DNA of 64,000 nt from Capsicum annuum (taxonomy: Eukaryota > Streptophyta > Magnoliopsida > Solanales > Solanaceae): positions 114,269,212 to 114,333,211 of the forward strand of contig NC_061120.1 of assembly GCF_002878395.1 (NCBI RefSeq), given 5' to 3'. The notes under the pieces were generated by a model that was not told the origin of the DNA, ran no database searches, and was given only the letters and a program-made list of their open reading frames with translations. The translations under genes and the position numbers were made by a program. Shown here in pieces: positions 1 to 10,469 of the stretch (within the stretch, counting starts at the first letter, position 1; every line of letters starts with the position of its first letter).

Positions 1-620
1 ATGCAAACTCTCAAGGTGGTTTCTAGTATAAGAGCTAGAATGTATAAGTTTGTTTCGGGATTATCTGAGTTAAATCTGTAGAGTAAGGTGTCTTTGTTGA
101 TTAAAATATGGATAGTTCTAGATTGGTTTCGTATATGCAATAAGTGGAGGAAGAGAAAAAAACAAGTTGAATTTAGTGAAAGACAAGGGAAAAAATCTAG
201 GCCCTTCAAGCAAAGTGGTAAAGGTAGTGGCAAGTGGGCAATAAAGAAATGGAGGAGTTTGGGGTTTTACTTCGTGGCCAGTGCTCCTTACCAAAAGTCA
301 TTCGGTGATCACTGATTTCAGTTTAGTGGTAGGTTTCAGGCACTAGGCCCCTAATCTCATACTGGTAAGGCTCAGTCAACTTTATCTTACCCACCTTGTA
401 GATTATATGGTAAGCCTTATAGTAGCCACTATAAGAAGGGGGGAATAAATGAATTAGATGTGGTTAGATTGGGAACTTGCAACAAGAGTTCCCCACTCTA
501 GCGGCTTCTTGGGCCAACAGGGCCCTTATTGCTACTTCATCTAACACTGGACCAAAGGGTGCTATTGCTGTTATTCATCTATTTTTGGTACCGGTGCCTG
601 CCAGAATTATTTGTATGTGC
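1..620 (+). pseudogene. gag remnant (Tekay-like)
   Basis: Near 40-60 the + frame reads MYKFVSGLSEL, like the conserved block of Tekay-type Gag. A basic stretch follows (88-315, rich in K and R, containing NKWRKRKKQVEFSERQGKK). Around 395-440 there is a decayed zinc knuckle, PPCRLYGKPYSSHYKKGG, in which some ligand positions are no longer Cys. Near 592-690 the frame reads TGACQNYLYVLATNQD, the Gag end that precedes protease. Gag would form the particle shell and package element RNA. Here it is split by stops and cannot be made. The 5' end lies outside the window. Confidence 0.6.
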
Positions 621-1060
621 TTGCTACTAATCAAGATTTGAAGGCATCTCCCAATGTTTTCAAGAGTATGTTGAAACTTTTCTCCTATGTGTGAATTGTT
701 TTCTTGATCTAGAGTCCATTATTTCTTATGTGACACCATTTGTGGTTGTGTACTTAGTTTTAGTCCTGAGAAATTGTTACTTCCTTTTTCTATTTTTACC
801 CCGATAGGAGACTCTGAGGTTGTTAAAAGAGTCTATAGGACGGGTGTTGTATATGATAGTAGTAGAGAAACTCTTATATACTTGATAGAGTTGGACATTA
901 TTGATTTTGATGTTATTCTCGGGATAAATTAGTTATATTTTTGTTATGCTTCCTTAGATTGTCGGACCCGTAATGTCATGTTTAAATTGCCTAACTAGCT
1001 GGTCATTATCTGGGAAGGGGGTGCTTTAATGCCAAAGGAGAGATTCATTTCATATTTAAA
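621..1060 (+). pseudogene. retrotransposon aspartic protease remnant
   Basis: The segment between gag and RT holds two recognisable protease blocks. Near 700-745 the frame reads FLDLESIISYVTPFVV, at the place where the active-site Asp normally precedes Gly and Ser/Thr. Here the Asp is followed by LES, so the catalytic triplet looks lost. Near 889-930 the frame reads ELDIIDFDVILGIN, matching the C-terminal block (DFDVILGMD type) of these proteases. Several stops separate the two. The enzyme would have cut the polyprotein. This copy is dead. Confidence 0.6.
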
Positions 1061-2035
1061 ATCCCAAAAGTTGATCTCAATGGGGTATTTGTATCATTGA
1101 TCCTAGTTAAAGATTCTAACTTAAAAGGTCCGTCTCCAGATTTCGTTGCCATGGTTAATGAGTTTCTTGATGTCTTTCCCGATGACCTCTCCGGTATTCT
1201 TCGTATTAGGAAAAATGATTTTGGGATTGATCTTGTTCCAAACTGTTGTCCAACTTTTATCCCCCCTTACAGAATGGCTCTGGTGGAGTTGAAGGAGCTT
1301 ATGGAGCAATTGAAGGACCTCTTAGATAAGCGATTTATTCATCCTAGTGTGTCTTCTTGGGCTTCTCCCATGTTGTTTACGTGCAATAAGTATGGTTACC
1401 TTCGTATGTGCATCGATTATTGTCAGTTGAACTAAGTGACCATAAAGAATAAATATCCTCTTCCTCGGATCGATGATATTCTATCAGCTCCAAGATGCAA
1501 TGTATTTCTCTAAGATTGATCTTTGGTCGGTTTTTTATCATCTTAAAATTAGGGAAGTGGATATTCGCAAGACTGCCTTTAAAACCTTGTATGGTCATTA
1601 TTAGGTTCTAGTCATGTCCTTTGGGTTGACCAATGCCCCATCAGCATACATAGATTTGATGAATAGGCTCATTCTTCCATTCATGTAGTTGTTTTTAACT
1701 GTTTTTAATAATTATATCTTTTTCTATTCTAAGAGAGAGGCGGATTATGTCGATCACCTCCATCCATATTGCAAACTTTGAAGGATCATCGTTTGTATGC
1801 CGAGTTCTCCAAGTATGACTTTTGTTAAAGGCAGTGACTTTTCTTGGTCACATCATATCTTATGAAGGGATTATGGTAGATTCTCAAAAGTTTGTGGTGG
1901 TTAAGAAGTGGCCTACACCTGTAACTCAAATTGATATTAGGAGATTTTTAGGTCTAGACGGTTACTATAGGAGATTTCTGTGGGAATTTTTTGACTATAA
2001 CTACCCCATTGACTAAATTGACCAAGAAGAAGGTC
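1061..2035 (+). pseudogene. reverse transcriptase remnant, catalytic aspartates lost
   Basis: The segment 1097-1435 reads through the RT N-terminal part: FGIDLV, PPYRMA, then KELMEQLKDLLDK and MCIDYCQLN, ending at a stop. After frame changes the palm resumes near 1612 with [17 protein letters not shown]. At about 1698-1730, where two adjacent Asp are required (normally an F-x-DD-I-x-x-YS pattern), the frame reads VFNNYIFFYS. Both Asp are gone and a stop lies just upstream. The thumb follows at 1822-2016 (FLGHIISYEGI, then KWPTP and RRFLGLDGYYRRF). In a live element this would copy element RNA into DNA. This copy is inactive for several independent reasons. Confidence 0.85.
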
Positions 2036-2505
2036 ATATTCTTATGGTCGAATTGTGTGAGGGTAGTTTTCAGAAGTTGAAGGATAAATTGGCTTCGGCT
2101 TTGGTTTTTACCTTGCCCGTTGGTATTAATGCTTTTATAGTGTATTGTTATGCTTCTCATGTTGGGCTTGGTTATGTATTGATGCAAAAAGGTAGGGTGG
2201 TGGACAATGCTTCTAGGCAATTGAAAGTTAATGGGAAAAACTACCCTACTCATGACTTGGAATTATTAGCCGTGATTTTTGCATTAAAGATTTAGTGACA
2301 TTATCTCTATGGGGTTCATGTCGATATCTTTCCCAATCATAAGAGTCTTCAGTATGTATTTACTTAAAATAAGTTAAATATCAGGCAATGAAAGGGGCCT
2401 TAGTTGTTGAAGGATTACGACATAAGTAACCATTACCATCCGAGTAAAGCTAATGTACTCGCTGATACTCTTAGCCTATTATCCTTGGGGCGTTTAGCCT
2501 ATGTG
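2036..2505 (+). pseudogene. retrotransposon RNase H remnant
   Basis: At 2044-2295 the frame reads [22 protein letters not shown], then [17 protein letters not shown] and a stop. The first catalytic Asp, normally in CDAS, is replaced by Tyr (CYAS). The Glu of DLEL is kept. After a frame break the conserved YGVHV and FT/SDH-type block lies near 2307-2340 with the Asp position altered (FPNHKSLQY). Near 2440-2475 an ADALS-type block reads LADTLS. RNase H would remove the RNA strand during copying. Loss of the first Asp and internal stops make it inactive. Confidence 0.8.
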
Positions 2506-2938
2506 GAAAAAGATTCTTGAGAATCGGTGAAGGATATTCACTTTTGTACCAATCTTAGAGCTCATCTCAAAAACTTAAATAATGCTGGTGTATTTATGCA
2601 TGAAGCATTGCATTCATCTCTCGTTGTTGAGATAAAGGAAAAGAAATTATTGGATCACCATTTAATTAAGAATAAGAGTAATGTGGATCAACAAAAGATT
2701 GTTGACTTTGGGATTTGTGTTGATGGTATCTTGAGGTAACAAGGTAGGCTATGAGTTCCTGATGTTGATGGATTGAGGGAAAGGATTATTGCTGAGGCTC
2801 ATGGATATCGATATGCTTTTCATCCCAGTTCTACAAAGATGTCATGATCTTAGAGAGTTTTATTGTTTAATTATATAAAGTGTGATATGGATATCTATGT
2901 GGCTAAGTGTATGTTGTGTTTACAAGTAAAGGTTGTAT
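2506..2938 (+). pseudogene. integrase N-terminal zinc-finger remnant, truncated
   Basis: The segment 2527-2739 is the variable linker between RNase H and integrase. From about 2760 the frame reads DVDGLRERIIAEAHGYRY and AFHPSSTKM, then after stops CDMDIYVAKCMLCLQVKV. This is the HHCC zinc-binding finger: the two His in AHGYRYAFH and the two Cys in KCMLC are all kept. The element ends abruptly just after it, with no catalytic core, so this is a breakpoint and not a coding end. Confidence 0.75.
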
Positions 2939-3480
2939 AAGTCTTGAAGACAACAAATTGACTTGAATGGTGGTTGGCACTCACTAAGATGTTGGTATTA
3001 AAGTGATTGATTGGTAAATGGTACATAAAGACCTTGTGGCCATGTATGGTATTGAATTAAAGCTGTGAAAACTTGAATTGGCTAAGTGGGTTAGAGTCCT
3101 TGAATGTTGAACTAAGTGGATGTGAAAGCATGGAAAAATTGTTAGAATCCCAATGTCTACTAGTAATGGATGCGTTGGCTTGTGGTTAGAGTCTACTTTC
3201 ATTAAATAATGGCTTGTGGTTAGAGTCCACTTGCTTAATAAGACGGCTTGTGGTTAGAGTCCACTTACTTATGAGACAGCTTGAGGTTAAAGTCCTCTTA
3301 CTTGATATAACTTTGAAGTTCAAATTCTTAATCTACGTGTGTGGAAGGTTAGAGTCCTCATCTTCATATATCATGATTGAGTGTTTCGAAAGGCATGCTA
3401 AGTCTTGTTTCCTTATCGGCACTTTATGTATCAATTCATGTCTACATATATACCTAAGTATATTAATGTGGTTTCTTATG
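2939..3480. repeat. Non-coding repeat-rich stretch with a 34-bp tandem array
   Basis: No coding content is recognisable. Between 3177 and about 3312 a 34-bp unit beginning GGCTTGTGGTTAGAGTC is repeated at 3177, 3211, 3245 and, more decayed, 3279. Single GGTTAGAGTCC cores also occur near 3088 and 3347, so the array may once have been longer. Short open frames on both strands here (for example 3214-3489) only reflect the repeat. It abuts the truncated integrase on the left. Confidence 0.75.
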
Positions 3481-3892
3481 ATAGTTTGACATGGTTTTTA
3501 ATATTACCCTTATTTTATCCCTACCCATAAGTTACATGCTATTGCTACAACAATTAACCATCTCTGAACGTTGTCCCCATGCGACAAAGGGGCCGAAGCT
3601 TCTTCTTCTCTTCCTATGTAGTGATTAGGTGTTCGAGCAGTTTATATGTTCACTTTGAAGTTATGAGCTTCCATACTTTGGAAGGAATACATTTCAAGGT
3701 CTTTCTATCTTATGTCATAGACAAGTTTTAGACTTCGTTTTTGGCTATTATCGGGGTATGTCCCAACATAGTATAGAGAACAGATTTTTAGAGGCTTTGT
3801 GGATGACTATGGACTTTGGTATGTTGTTTAGTATGTTGAAATTAATGTATTAATGTTCTTTCCTCTATCTTGATATACGTTTGGAGTTCATT
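3481..3892 (+). other. Unassigned, possibly LTR-like, between two truncated elements
   Basis: The stretch has no open frame of note and no boundary motif I can fix. It lies between the repeat array and the abrupt start of Athila-type RT sequence at about 3893. The style (TCTTCTTCTCTTCC tract, ATCGGGGTATGTCCC) resembles LTR or leader DNA, but I cannot name a family. Confidence 0.25.
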
Positions 3893-4550
3893 CGACACTG
3901 TTGGATTGATGTGAAGGATAGAGTGAAAATTAAAGTGATCGAGAAATTACCTTCACAAATTTTTGTGAAGGGTGTTCATAGATTTTTGGAACATGCTCGA
4001 TTTTATAGGTAATTCATCAAGAATTTCCTTAAGATTGCCAAACCTCTTTGTAGGCTTCTTTAGAAAAAGCTGAAATTTGAGCTTACAGAATCATGCCTAA
4101 AGGCTTTGGAATGTTTGTAAGAGAAGTTGATGATTGCTCCTATTATAGTGTCATCAGTTTGGTCCTTGCTATTTGAGATTATGTGTGACACAAGTGGGTT
4201 GGCCTTAAATTTTTTACTCCATTAAAAAAAACAGATCATTCATCCCATTTATAATGTTATCAAGGCACTAAATCTTGTTCAAATGAACAATACCATCATA
4301 AAACAAGAGTTATGAGAAGTGGTTTTTGCCTTTAAGAAGTTTACGTCTTATTTGATTGGGACAAAGGTGATTGGGCAAACTGATCATGCAACATTGAGGT
4401 ACTTGATGTTAAAGAAAGATGCAATTCCTAGGCTAATTAGGTAGGTCCTCTTACTTCAAGAATATGATTTCAAGGTCAAGGATAGAAAAGGTACTAAGAA
4501 CCAAGTTGTAGATCACTCGTCTAGACTTGAGGAGGAAGCTTTGCAGAATG
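3893..4550 (+). pseudogene. Athila-type RT thumb and RNase H remnant
   Basis: The frame opens with VKIKVIEKLPSQIFVKGV and HRFLEHARFYR, the thumb of Athila-type RT, followed by IAKPLCRLL. RNase H follows: CDTSGLAL near 4188, KQEL near 4304, [11 protein letters not shown] near 4375 and KNQVVDHSSRLEEE near 4498. All four acidic catalytic positions (Asp in CDTS, Glu in QEL, Asp in TDH, Asp in VDHSS) are still present, unlike the other copies in the window. At least five in-frame stops still make the chain untranslatable. The RT palm is missing upstream, so the left edge is a breakpoint. Confidence 0.8.
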
Positions 4551-5880
4551 TTGAAGATAGGCTGGAGATTGATGATAGTTTTTCCAGATGACCAGCTATT
4601 AGAAGCTTCCCAAGATCTAATTCCATGGTTTGTAGACTATACAAATTATCTAGCTAGTGATCTAGTCCTAGAAGATCTTTCGTTTAAACAAAGAAAGAAG
4701 TTTATGCATGAGGTAAGGAAATTTTTTTGAGATGAGCCTTATTTATTAAGAATTTCGGAAGATGGGATTATTCGAAGATGTATACTTGAGGTGGAGATAA
4801 TAAGCATATCATAGGCCTATCACTCTTTACCAGTTGGGGGTCATCATGGAGGAACCCGCACAACCAACAAAATCTTACATTGTGGGTACTATTGGCCAAT
4901 AATTTTTAAAGATGTATATGATTTCATTTCTTCTTGTGATCAGTGTCAAGGCCAAGGTAACATCTCTTGATGCCATGAACTTAGTATGAATCCTATTATA
5001 GAGTTGGAATTGTTTGATATATGCGGCATAGACCTCATGGGACCTTTTGGGAGTTAGTTTGGCATGAAGTATATACTTGTGGCTATAGATTATGTTTCTA
5101 AATATGTGGAAGTAGTTATTCTCCCCAATAATGACACACGTAGTGTGTCTTCATACTTGAATAATTACATCTTTTCTTGATTTAGTACGCCATGTGCTAC
5201 CATTAGTGACATTGGCTCATATTTTTGTAATTATCTATTCAAAAGTGCGCTTGAGAAGTATGGAGTGAAACACAAGGTGGCAACACCTTATCATCCCAGA
5301 GAAATCAAGTCCATCTTTGCAAAGACAGTAAATGCCAATAGGTGTAATTGGTCACAAAAGTTAGATGATGCATTATTGGCTTATTGCACAACTTTCATGG
5401 CCCCCATTGGTGCTTCTTTTTATAAACTAGTGAATAACAAAGCTTTTCACTTGGTTGTTGAGCGCTTGAACATAAAGCACTATCGCTTTAAAAAGATAAA
5501 TATTGAGTGGAAAATGCAACAAAATTAAGGATGGAAAACATGAAAGAGTTGGATGAGTTCCGACTTCAATCATATGAAAGTTCTGCACTTTACAAGGAAA
5601 AGATGAAGTTGCATCATGATCGAAAGATTAAGAAAAGAATTTTCAAAAAATTTGACTAAGTATTGCTCTAAAACTCAAGGCTTCAGTTATTTCCAGGTAA
5701 TTTCATTTCTAAATGGTATGGTTCCTTTATTGTGTTAAGAGTGTTCCCATATACTATTTGGAATTGAAGAGGGATGGTGAAGCCCTATTCAAGGTGAATT
5801 GGAAAAGAGTAAGTCATTATATAGGTAACACTAAGGAAATTAATGTGAGCTTTTATATGAACCTTGGTGAAGTCTAAGTA
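4551..5880 (+). pseudogene. Athila-type integrase remnant lacking the catalytic Glu
   Basis: The linker at 4527-4730 (WFVDYTNYLAS, KKFMHEVRKFF) leads to the zinc finger near 4810-4955: CHSLPVGGHHGGT, then SSCDQCQGQ, with the two His and two Cys kept. The core follows: the first Asp in CGIDLMGPFG (about 5020), the second in ISDIGSYF (about 5205). At 5284-5315 the frame reads [17 protein letters not shown]. Compared with the copy on the - strand near 31780, about ten residues are missing in frame between HP and REIK, including the block GQVEVSN that holds the third catalytic residue, Glu. The C-terminal domain continues past 5528 (ELDEFRLQSYESSALYKEKM) with frame breaks. The enzyme would insert element DNA. 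This copy cannot. Confidence 0.82.
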
Positions 5881-5894
5881 ACCAAGGTAATTGT

Positions 5895-6035
5895 GTTGTG
5901 CCAGACATTAAATCAAGCATTACATGGGAGGAAACCAATGAGGCTATTTAGCGAAATCGGATTATCCAACTTATCCCCATCACACCATGACGTTAAATCA
6001 AGCGTTGTGTGGGAGGAAACCCATGTTTTGTACTT
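5895..6035 (+). repeat. Duplicated post-integrase motif of Athila/Tat-type elements
   Basis: Two direct copies of ATTAAATCAAGC...GGGAGGAAACC lie at about 5906-5938 and 5992-6024. A single version occurs after the gag region of the non-autonomous element (13381-13420) and, inverted, next to the integrase of the - strand Athila/Tat element (31013-31050). In plants this block typically follows the integrase end in Athila/Tat elements. Why it is conserved outside the coding region is not known to me. Confidence 0.6.
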
Positions 6036-7260
6036 TTTATAGGGTAATATGTTTGTTCAGTGTACAAGACAAAGATTGCAAAAAAGAGCCAGAAAATTCC
6101 ATAAAGTTAGGTTATACGGACTCTTCACGAGTCGTATCTTATGATTATGACTTGTGAGTAATAGTCGTAAAGACCTGGGAGATGATGTTGATCCAAGTAA
6201 AAGTTTTTGTAGTCGTATCAAATCTAGAACCCAAATAAGGTTCCAGGTCTTTATGAATGGAGGAAAAGACTAATAAGATTTGGTATGAGTCATACACATA
6301 ACTTATATCCAAGCTTACCAGCTCGAGGGTCGAGAGTCACCTCGGACCAGTGCACTATTTTAAAAAATAAGGGTACTCAATATAGGTTCTCGATATCCAA
6401 AAACACTCCATACCTCAATTGTTGACAAAATCTTAAGCTTTAAATCCATGATTGCACTCCAAATCACACACCACATTATTGGTTAAGCTCACATCACATG
6501 AATTATTCAAGAATATATGGAAGTAAAGTGAAAAATTAAGCACCCTAATCTCTCAATTATTCAAGTAAGTTTTTGAACTTAATTTCTCTATACTACGAGC
6601 TGAAAGTGAGAATATGTGAGATTTTAGCTTTGCTTGGAGTTAAAATATATTTGTATGTCAAAGATAGGAACCTAGTTCTTTGATCTTTTAGTTTAAAATA
6701 GGGTGGTAATGTTATGTATTGAAGGTTCGAATAGGTATTGCATGTTTGGACCAACTCACAATGTTAAATCTTTATATTGAAATGGATACGAGCCACCTTA
6801 CGACTTGTAACCACTAGTAATGAGTCGTAACGAGACATGTACCCACTGACAAAATAAAATTTTTACTGAGTGTAGTTTTTTGTATGGGTATGACTTGCCA
6901 ATGTGCTTCGTATCTAACCTATACAACTTGCAAACTAAAGTGGTAAAGACATGGGACGTTAACATGTAATTGAGTATTGTTTCTGGTTTTCTTACAATTA
7001 TTGGTAACGAGTCCTAAAATATCCTTACGACTAGTCAGGAGGACTCATAAGTAGACCAATGAACAATCATAAATACACTATTTAGATTATGAATCTTTCA
7101 TATGAGTCGTACCCTATCGGTACGACATGTACCCCCCAATTGTACCCTGTCAATACCACTCTTACCACTCAATCATACCCTAAATAGAATACGCACACTA
7201 ACTTAGAGTTTTCTCATTTTTTCTTTCATTTCCTTAAGTAATTACTAAATAACGTATGTA
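6036..7260 (+). other. Non-coding 3' region with scattered TACGACTCGTA-like motifs
   Basis: No open frame of note. The stretch is studded with variants of a palindromic core, for example ACGAGTCGTATC at 6128, TAGTCGTA near 6166 and 6210, ATGAGTCATAC near 6280, ACGACTTGTAA near 6800, TGAGTCGTAACGAG near 6820 and TGAGTCGTACCC near 7103. They read in both orientations. Similar GAGTCATAAG and GTCGTACG words recur just upstream of a TATA box at 17700-17950. Likely part of the element's long 3' untranslated region. Confidence 0.5.
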
Positions 7261-9590
7261 CATTGGTACCATCCCTCCAAAGGTATGATTCCTCAAAAAG
7301 GTGCCTAATCTTCCAAACAAGTAGCTAAGAAGGGAAATAAAAAGGAACAATTTTAAAGTTTTGATTCTACTGAGTCATCCAGTAGTAGCCGTGACTTAGT
7401 TGAATTACCAATAAAGGGAATTTTCGAGGAAAGATACCAAAGATAGGTACGAGGAAAGAAAGTAATCACTTCAGAGGACACACCTCCAAGAGGACCCAGA
7501 AAAAAGAACCCCCATACATCACCACCCAGAACACTGTCCCATTTTGAAGAGTATTGCGGTGATGATGAAGAAACTGAATCCTGCTTAGAAGCAAGTTCAG
7601 AGAGTGAGAGTATGGATGGAGAAGAAGTTGGTGCAACACTGATTGTAAAACAGGAACCACTACTAGTTATCACACCCTTTTTGGTGCCCACCGTTGAACG
7701 GTAGGGGTACCTTGATATAAAGGATACATATAATGATGAGTTGAGTGGCCTACTGATGGAAGAATAAAAAGAAGTTTATATCGAGTTATATGATTGACTA
7801 CTATTAGGATGTCTGTGTTGTCTAAGTTTGAGGTAAGATTAAGGTAGTATGACATTCGGTGGATGGCCACACAATCCAGTAAGTATAGTGTCACATTATT
7901 TTAAGAGTTTTATACTGTGTACAAAGGAGAGCTAAAAAGACAGTATCCACATGAGCAATTGTGGAAATGCTGTAATCCTATCGAGTCACTCATTCTTCTG
8001 GGCATGTGGGTGCATATATCCCTATACAGCATTTCTTGATTCCTGAATGGACTAGACTTCAAGCCATCAATAAACACAGGAGAAATGTAATTCTGCTTGG
8101 ATCAGATGCGGAAAATTACAGGAAAGCAGATAGGGTAGGAGGAGAAAAAGGGCCATTTCCAGTGGCCTATCAGTTTTATAGCATCAAATGGTGAGGACAT
8201 AGTTTGGGTAATTGGACGCACATATGTGGTATCGCAGAAGGTAGAAGAATATACGCTTAACATTGTCGCCAAGTAATGGTGGACTTTGGCAAGACACCGA
8301 CTTTGTCCTACTACTAGGGACAATATACTCCGCCCAATTTGTCCAACTTTGATTGTTGGGTCGATGGCTGGGTATGAGTTCGATATGGGAGAGTTCTTAT
8401 CCCAAGAAACCCGACATAGAATTGTGGGTAGAGAGAAGTTATGCTAGCCTAACCTTGTATGATTACACATCTTTTCTTTGCTGTAGAGGTGCAATGAATC
8501 CTTGGTGTTAATGAGTTGCTCGAGCCCACACAGACTATTGATTTAGGGTTGATTAGTGATACAGTAAACCCCATGGCTAGATAGGCAAGGAGATGAGTTG
8601 ATATATTATGTGAGATGTACAAATAGACTAGACGAGCTAATGATTCTAAGATAGATGCCACCACATTAGGGATATTTGAGGACTAATCCACAATCTTTAA
8701 ATACGGTGGGTATATCTAGTGCCCCTCTTATGGCTCAGTTTGTACCACCTAGACCCAGAACTACGCTAGCTAGTCTTGTATTGATAACATATTCTATATG
8801 GAATAAGATATTGAGAATATTAGGTATGTTGGAGGACGAAGTTCAGAACATGAAAGGGGGCGTGAAGCCCTAGTTTGAAATAATATTGGAGAAAAAAATA
8901 TAAGGGTGCAGGTTCAGTTAGATGCATTCGTGCAACGGATAACCCAAAAATTACGTAATGGCAAGCCCCAAATATTATGGAGGTCAAATTTAAGGTGACC
9001 AAAAAAAAGATGGTTGACGAGTTATATGAAATGTCATTTATCTCAGCACCAGTGGTTATGGAATTTAAGCCTGATATTGAGATTGAAAATATCTAGGATA
9101 TCTCTAAATTGGTGGAGGAAGGAATCAAGAGTGAAAGAATAGAAAGGACAAGAGTGTTGAAAAAGCTATGATGAAGAAAGCAAAGAAAGCTAGCATACAC
9201 AATGAGTACGACCTGTTGACAAAGGTCAAAAAGATCCTAGTTGGATCCAGTAGCTCGAGACTGGCGAATATTTATTTTGAGGAAGGGAATGATAAAAACT
9301 TACAAATCGATGTATCATTAAGTACACAGACCAAAACTACTACCACTAATGTGGAGGAGCTCTAAAAAATTGATGGGACTATGACTAATGATGGAAGGAA
9401 TTGACTTGAGGGCCCACAAGATGATATTGTATGAGCTGGTGCCTTTATCACCTGTTGTGTTCCCGATCCCTTACATTATATTTTTAGTTTTGCTAGGGAC
9501 ATTTCATAAGCTCTATGTTGGGGCTGAGGGTATACATAGGGCACCGCTAGCTATACTTTTCATGTTTGATAGCCCGTGGCCACAATCTTA
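7261..9590 (+). pseudogene. Extra 3' ORF of Athila/Tat-type element (plant transposon protein-like)
   Basis: A long decayed frame follows the spacer. An acidic, Ser-rich N-terminal part lies at 7350-7690 (STESSSSSRDLVELPIKG, then HFEEYCGDDEETESCLEASS). A globular part follows with MTFGGWPHNPVS near 7850, then YEFDMGEFLSQETRHRIV near 8370-8430 and TIDLGLISDTVNPMA near 8535-8580. A coiled-coil-like C-terminus contains MLEDEVQNMKGGVKP (8825-8870) and, in another frame, KKAKKASIHNEYDLLTKVKKIL (9178-9240). The wording matches the family annotated in plants as putative plant transposon protein (Pfam PF20167, from memory). Its role is unknown. Many stops and shifts. Open frames on the - strand here (such as 7353-7691) are shadows. 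Confidence 0.5.
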
Positions 9591-10469
9591 ATAATTTAAG
9601 AACTGTCATGATTTGTTTTTTATTTTTTTATATTAGTGTTGTTGTGTATTTTTGTAGCTGAAAATATGAGAAAAATTTGTATATGCGGTAGCCGATAATA
9701 TTTAAATAACTATGATGAAAAATATGATACCCAACCTAAAATTTTGTAGTGTGATATGTGTATGCGTGTGAGATGATGGAGAATCAAATAATAAAATTAG
9801 GAATAGGAATAGAACAACAAGGGAACACAATTGGATAAATGGATAACTAGTACTTAGAAGTTTAACCCTTTGCAAGGGTGTGTGAGGCATTACTGAGTTC
9901 CTGGTGTGAAGGAATGTAGAACTTGCTCGGTTGTTCTTACCTAGGTCTAGGATAGTCTAGTAGGAACTAGTCATATGACATCATTATTGTTAGTCCACTA
10001 AAACATAAAATGCCCAACAAAATATAAAATGAGTCCTATTGATCCAAAAATTTTAAAGCCTTAACTAACCTATTTTTTTAATACCCTGATTTCACCTTTC
10101 TATTTCTACAATGAACATGTATTGGTCATGTTCCTTCTTGGAAACAATGAACCTTAACTCAGGAAAATAGCTTAAGTTAAGGGTGGATATTATAGGGATG
10201 TTTAGGAAAAAATCAAAATGAAGAAAGAAGTGTAAAAGAAAAAAAGCAAAAAAAACAACAGGTGTAGAGAAAACAAAAGAAAAGAAAAAAAAACTACAAA
10301 AATGAGAAAAAGAAAGTGAGAAAATAAAATAGCACATGGTCCAGTTTTAACGTACATTAAAATAAATAAAAAGACATAAGGATGGAAATAAAAGAAAAAA
10401 AATATAAATAAAAAGTGGTCCCCTAAATAAAAACTGTAGTGTAAAAGAGGCATAATCACTAAATAAATC
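9591..10469 (+). other. AT-rich non-coding tail with a homopurine tract
   Basis: No coding content is seen. From about 10205 to 10425 the + strand is almost all A and G with AAAG and GAAAA runs. The antisense open frames there encode only F, S and L runs and are not genes. A short block CTTAAGTTAAGGGT (about 10169) recurs as CCTAAGTTAAGGGTT at 14262 in the inner element, which fits both being 3' regions of related elements. The stretch ends at the insertion point of the element at 10470. Confidence 0.5.
10465..10469. repeat. Target-site duplication, left copy (AAATC)
   Basis: Five bases directly before the LTR start at 10470. They match AAATA at 16789-16793 in four of five positions. Ty3-type integrases usually leave 5-bp duplications. 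Confidence 0.6.

Larger units (their letters stand above)
1..2938 (+). mobile_element. Tekay/Del-like Ty3 retrotransposon remnant, both ends missing
   Basis: Fragments of gag, protease, reverse transcriptase, RNase H and the integrase zinc finger follow one another on the + strand in the order of a Ty3-type polyprotein. The left end is cut by the window. The right end stops inside integrase at about 2938, so the integrase core, chromodomain and 3' LTR are missing. The polyprotein is broken by many stops and frameshifts. Assignment to the Tekay/Del chromovirus type rests on the wording of the RT and RNase H blocks ([20 protein letters not shown]), which closely resemble the Tekay-like element at 38555-41916. 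Confident as a Ty3 element, less so for the exact lineage. Confidence 0.85.
3893..10469 (+). mobile_element. Athila/Tat-type Ty3 retrotransposon remnant, 5' truncated
   Basis: From about 3893 the + strand carries RT thumb, RNase H and integrase of the Athila/Tat type, then the post-integrase motif at 5905-6030, a long 3' region with a decayed extra ORF (7261-9590) and an AT-rich tail. Gag, protease and the RT palm are missing. At 10470 the element is interrupted by the complete insertion 10470-16788. Sequence at 16789-17317 and the LTR-like block from 17318 are the likely continuation. The lineage call rests on domain wording, the extra 3' ORF and the post-integrase motif shared with 13381-13420 and 31013-31050. 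Confidence 0.75.

Noticed and set aside
3177..3312. Possible CRISPR-like array
   Set aside because: Repeats are contiguous without spacers, and the window is clearly from a plant nucleus.
7353..7691. Open frame of 112 codons on the - strand
   Set aside because: It is the shadow of the acidic, Ser-rich part of the + strand 3' ORF. The + reading matches a known element protein style.
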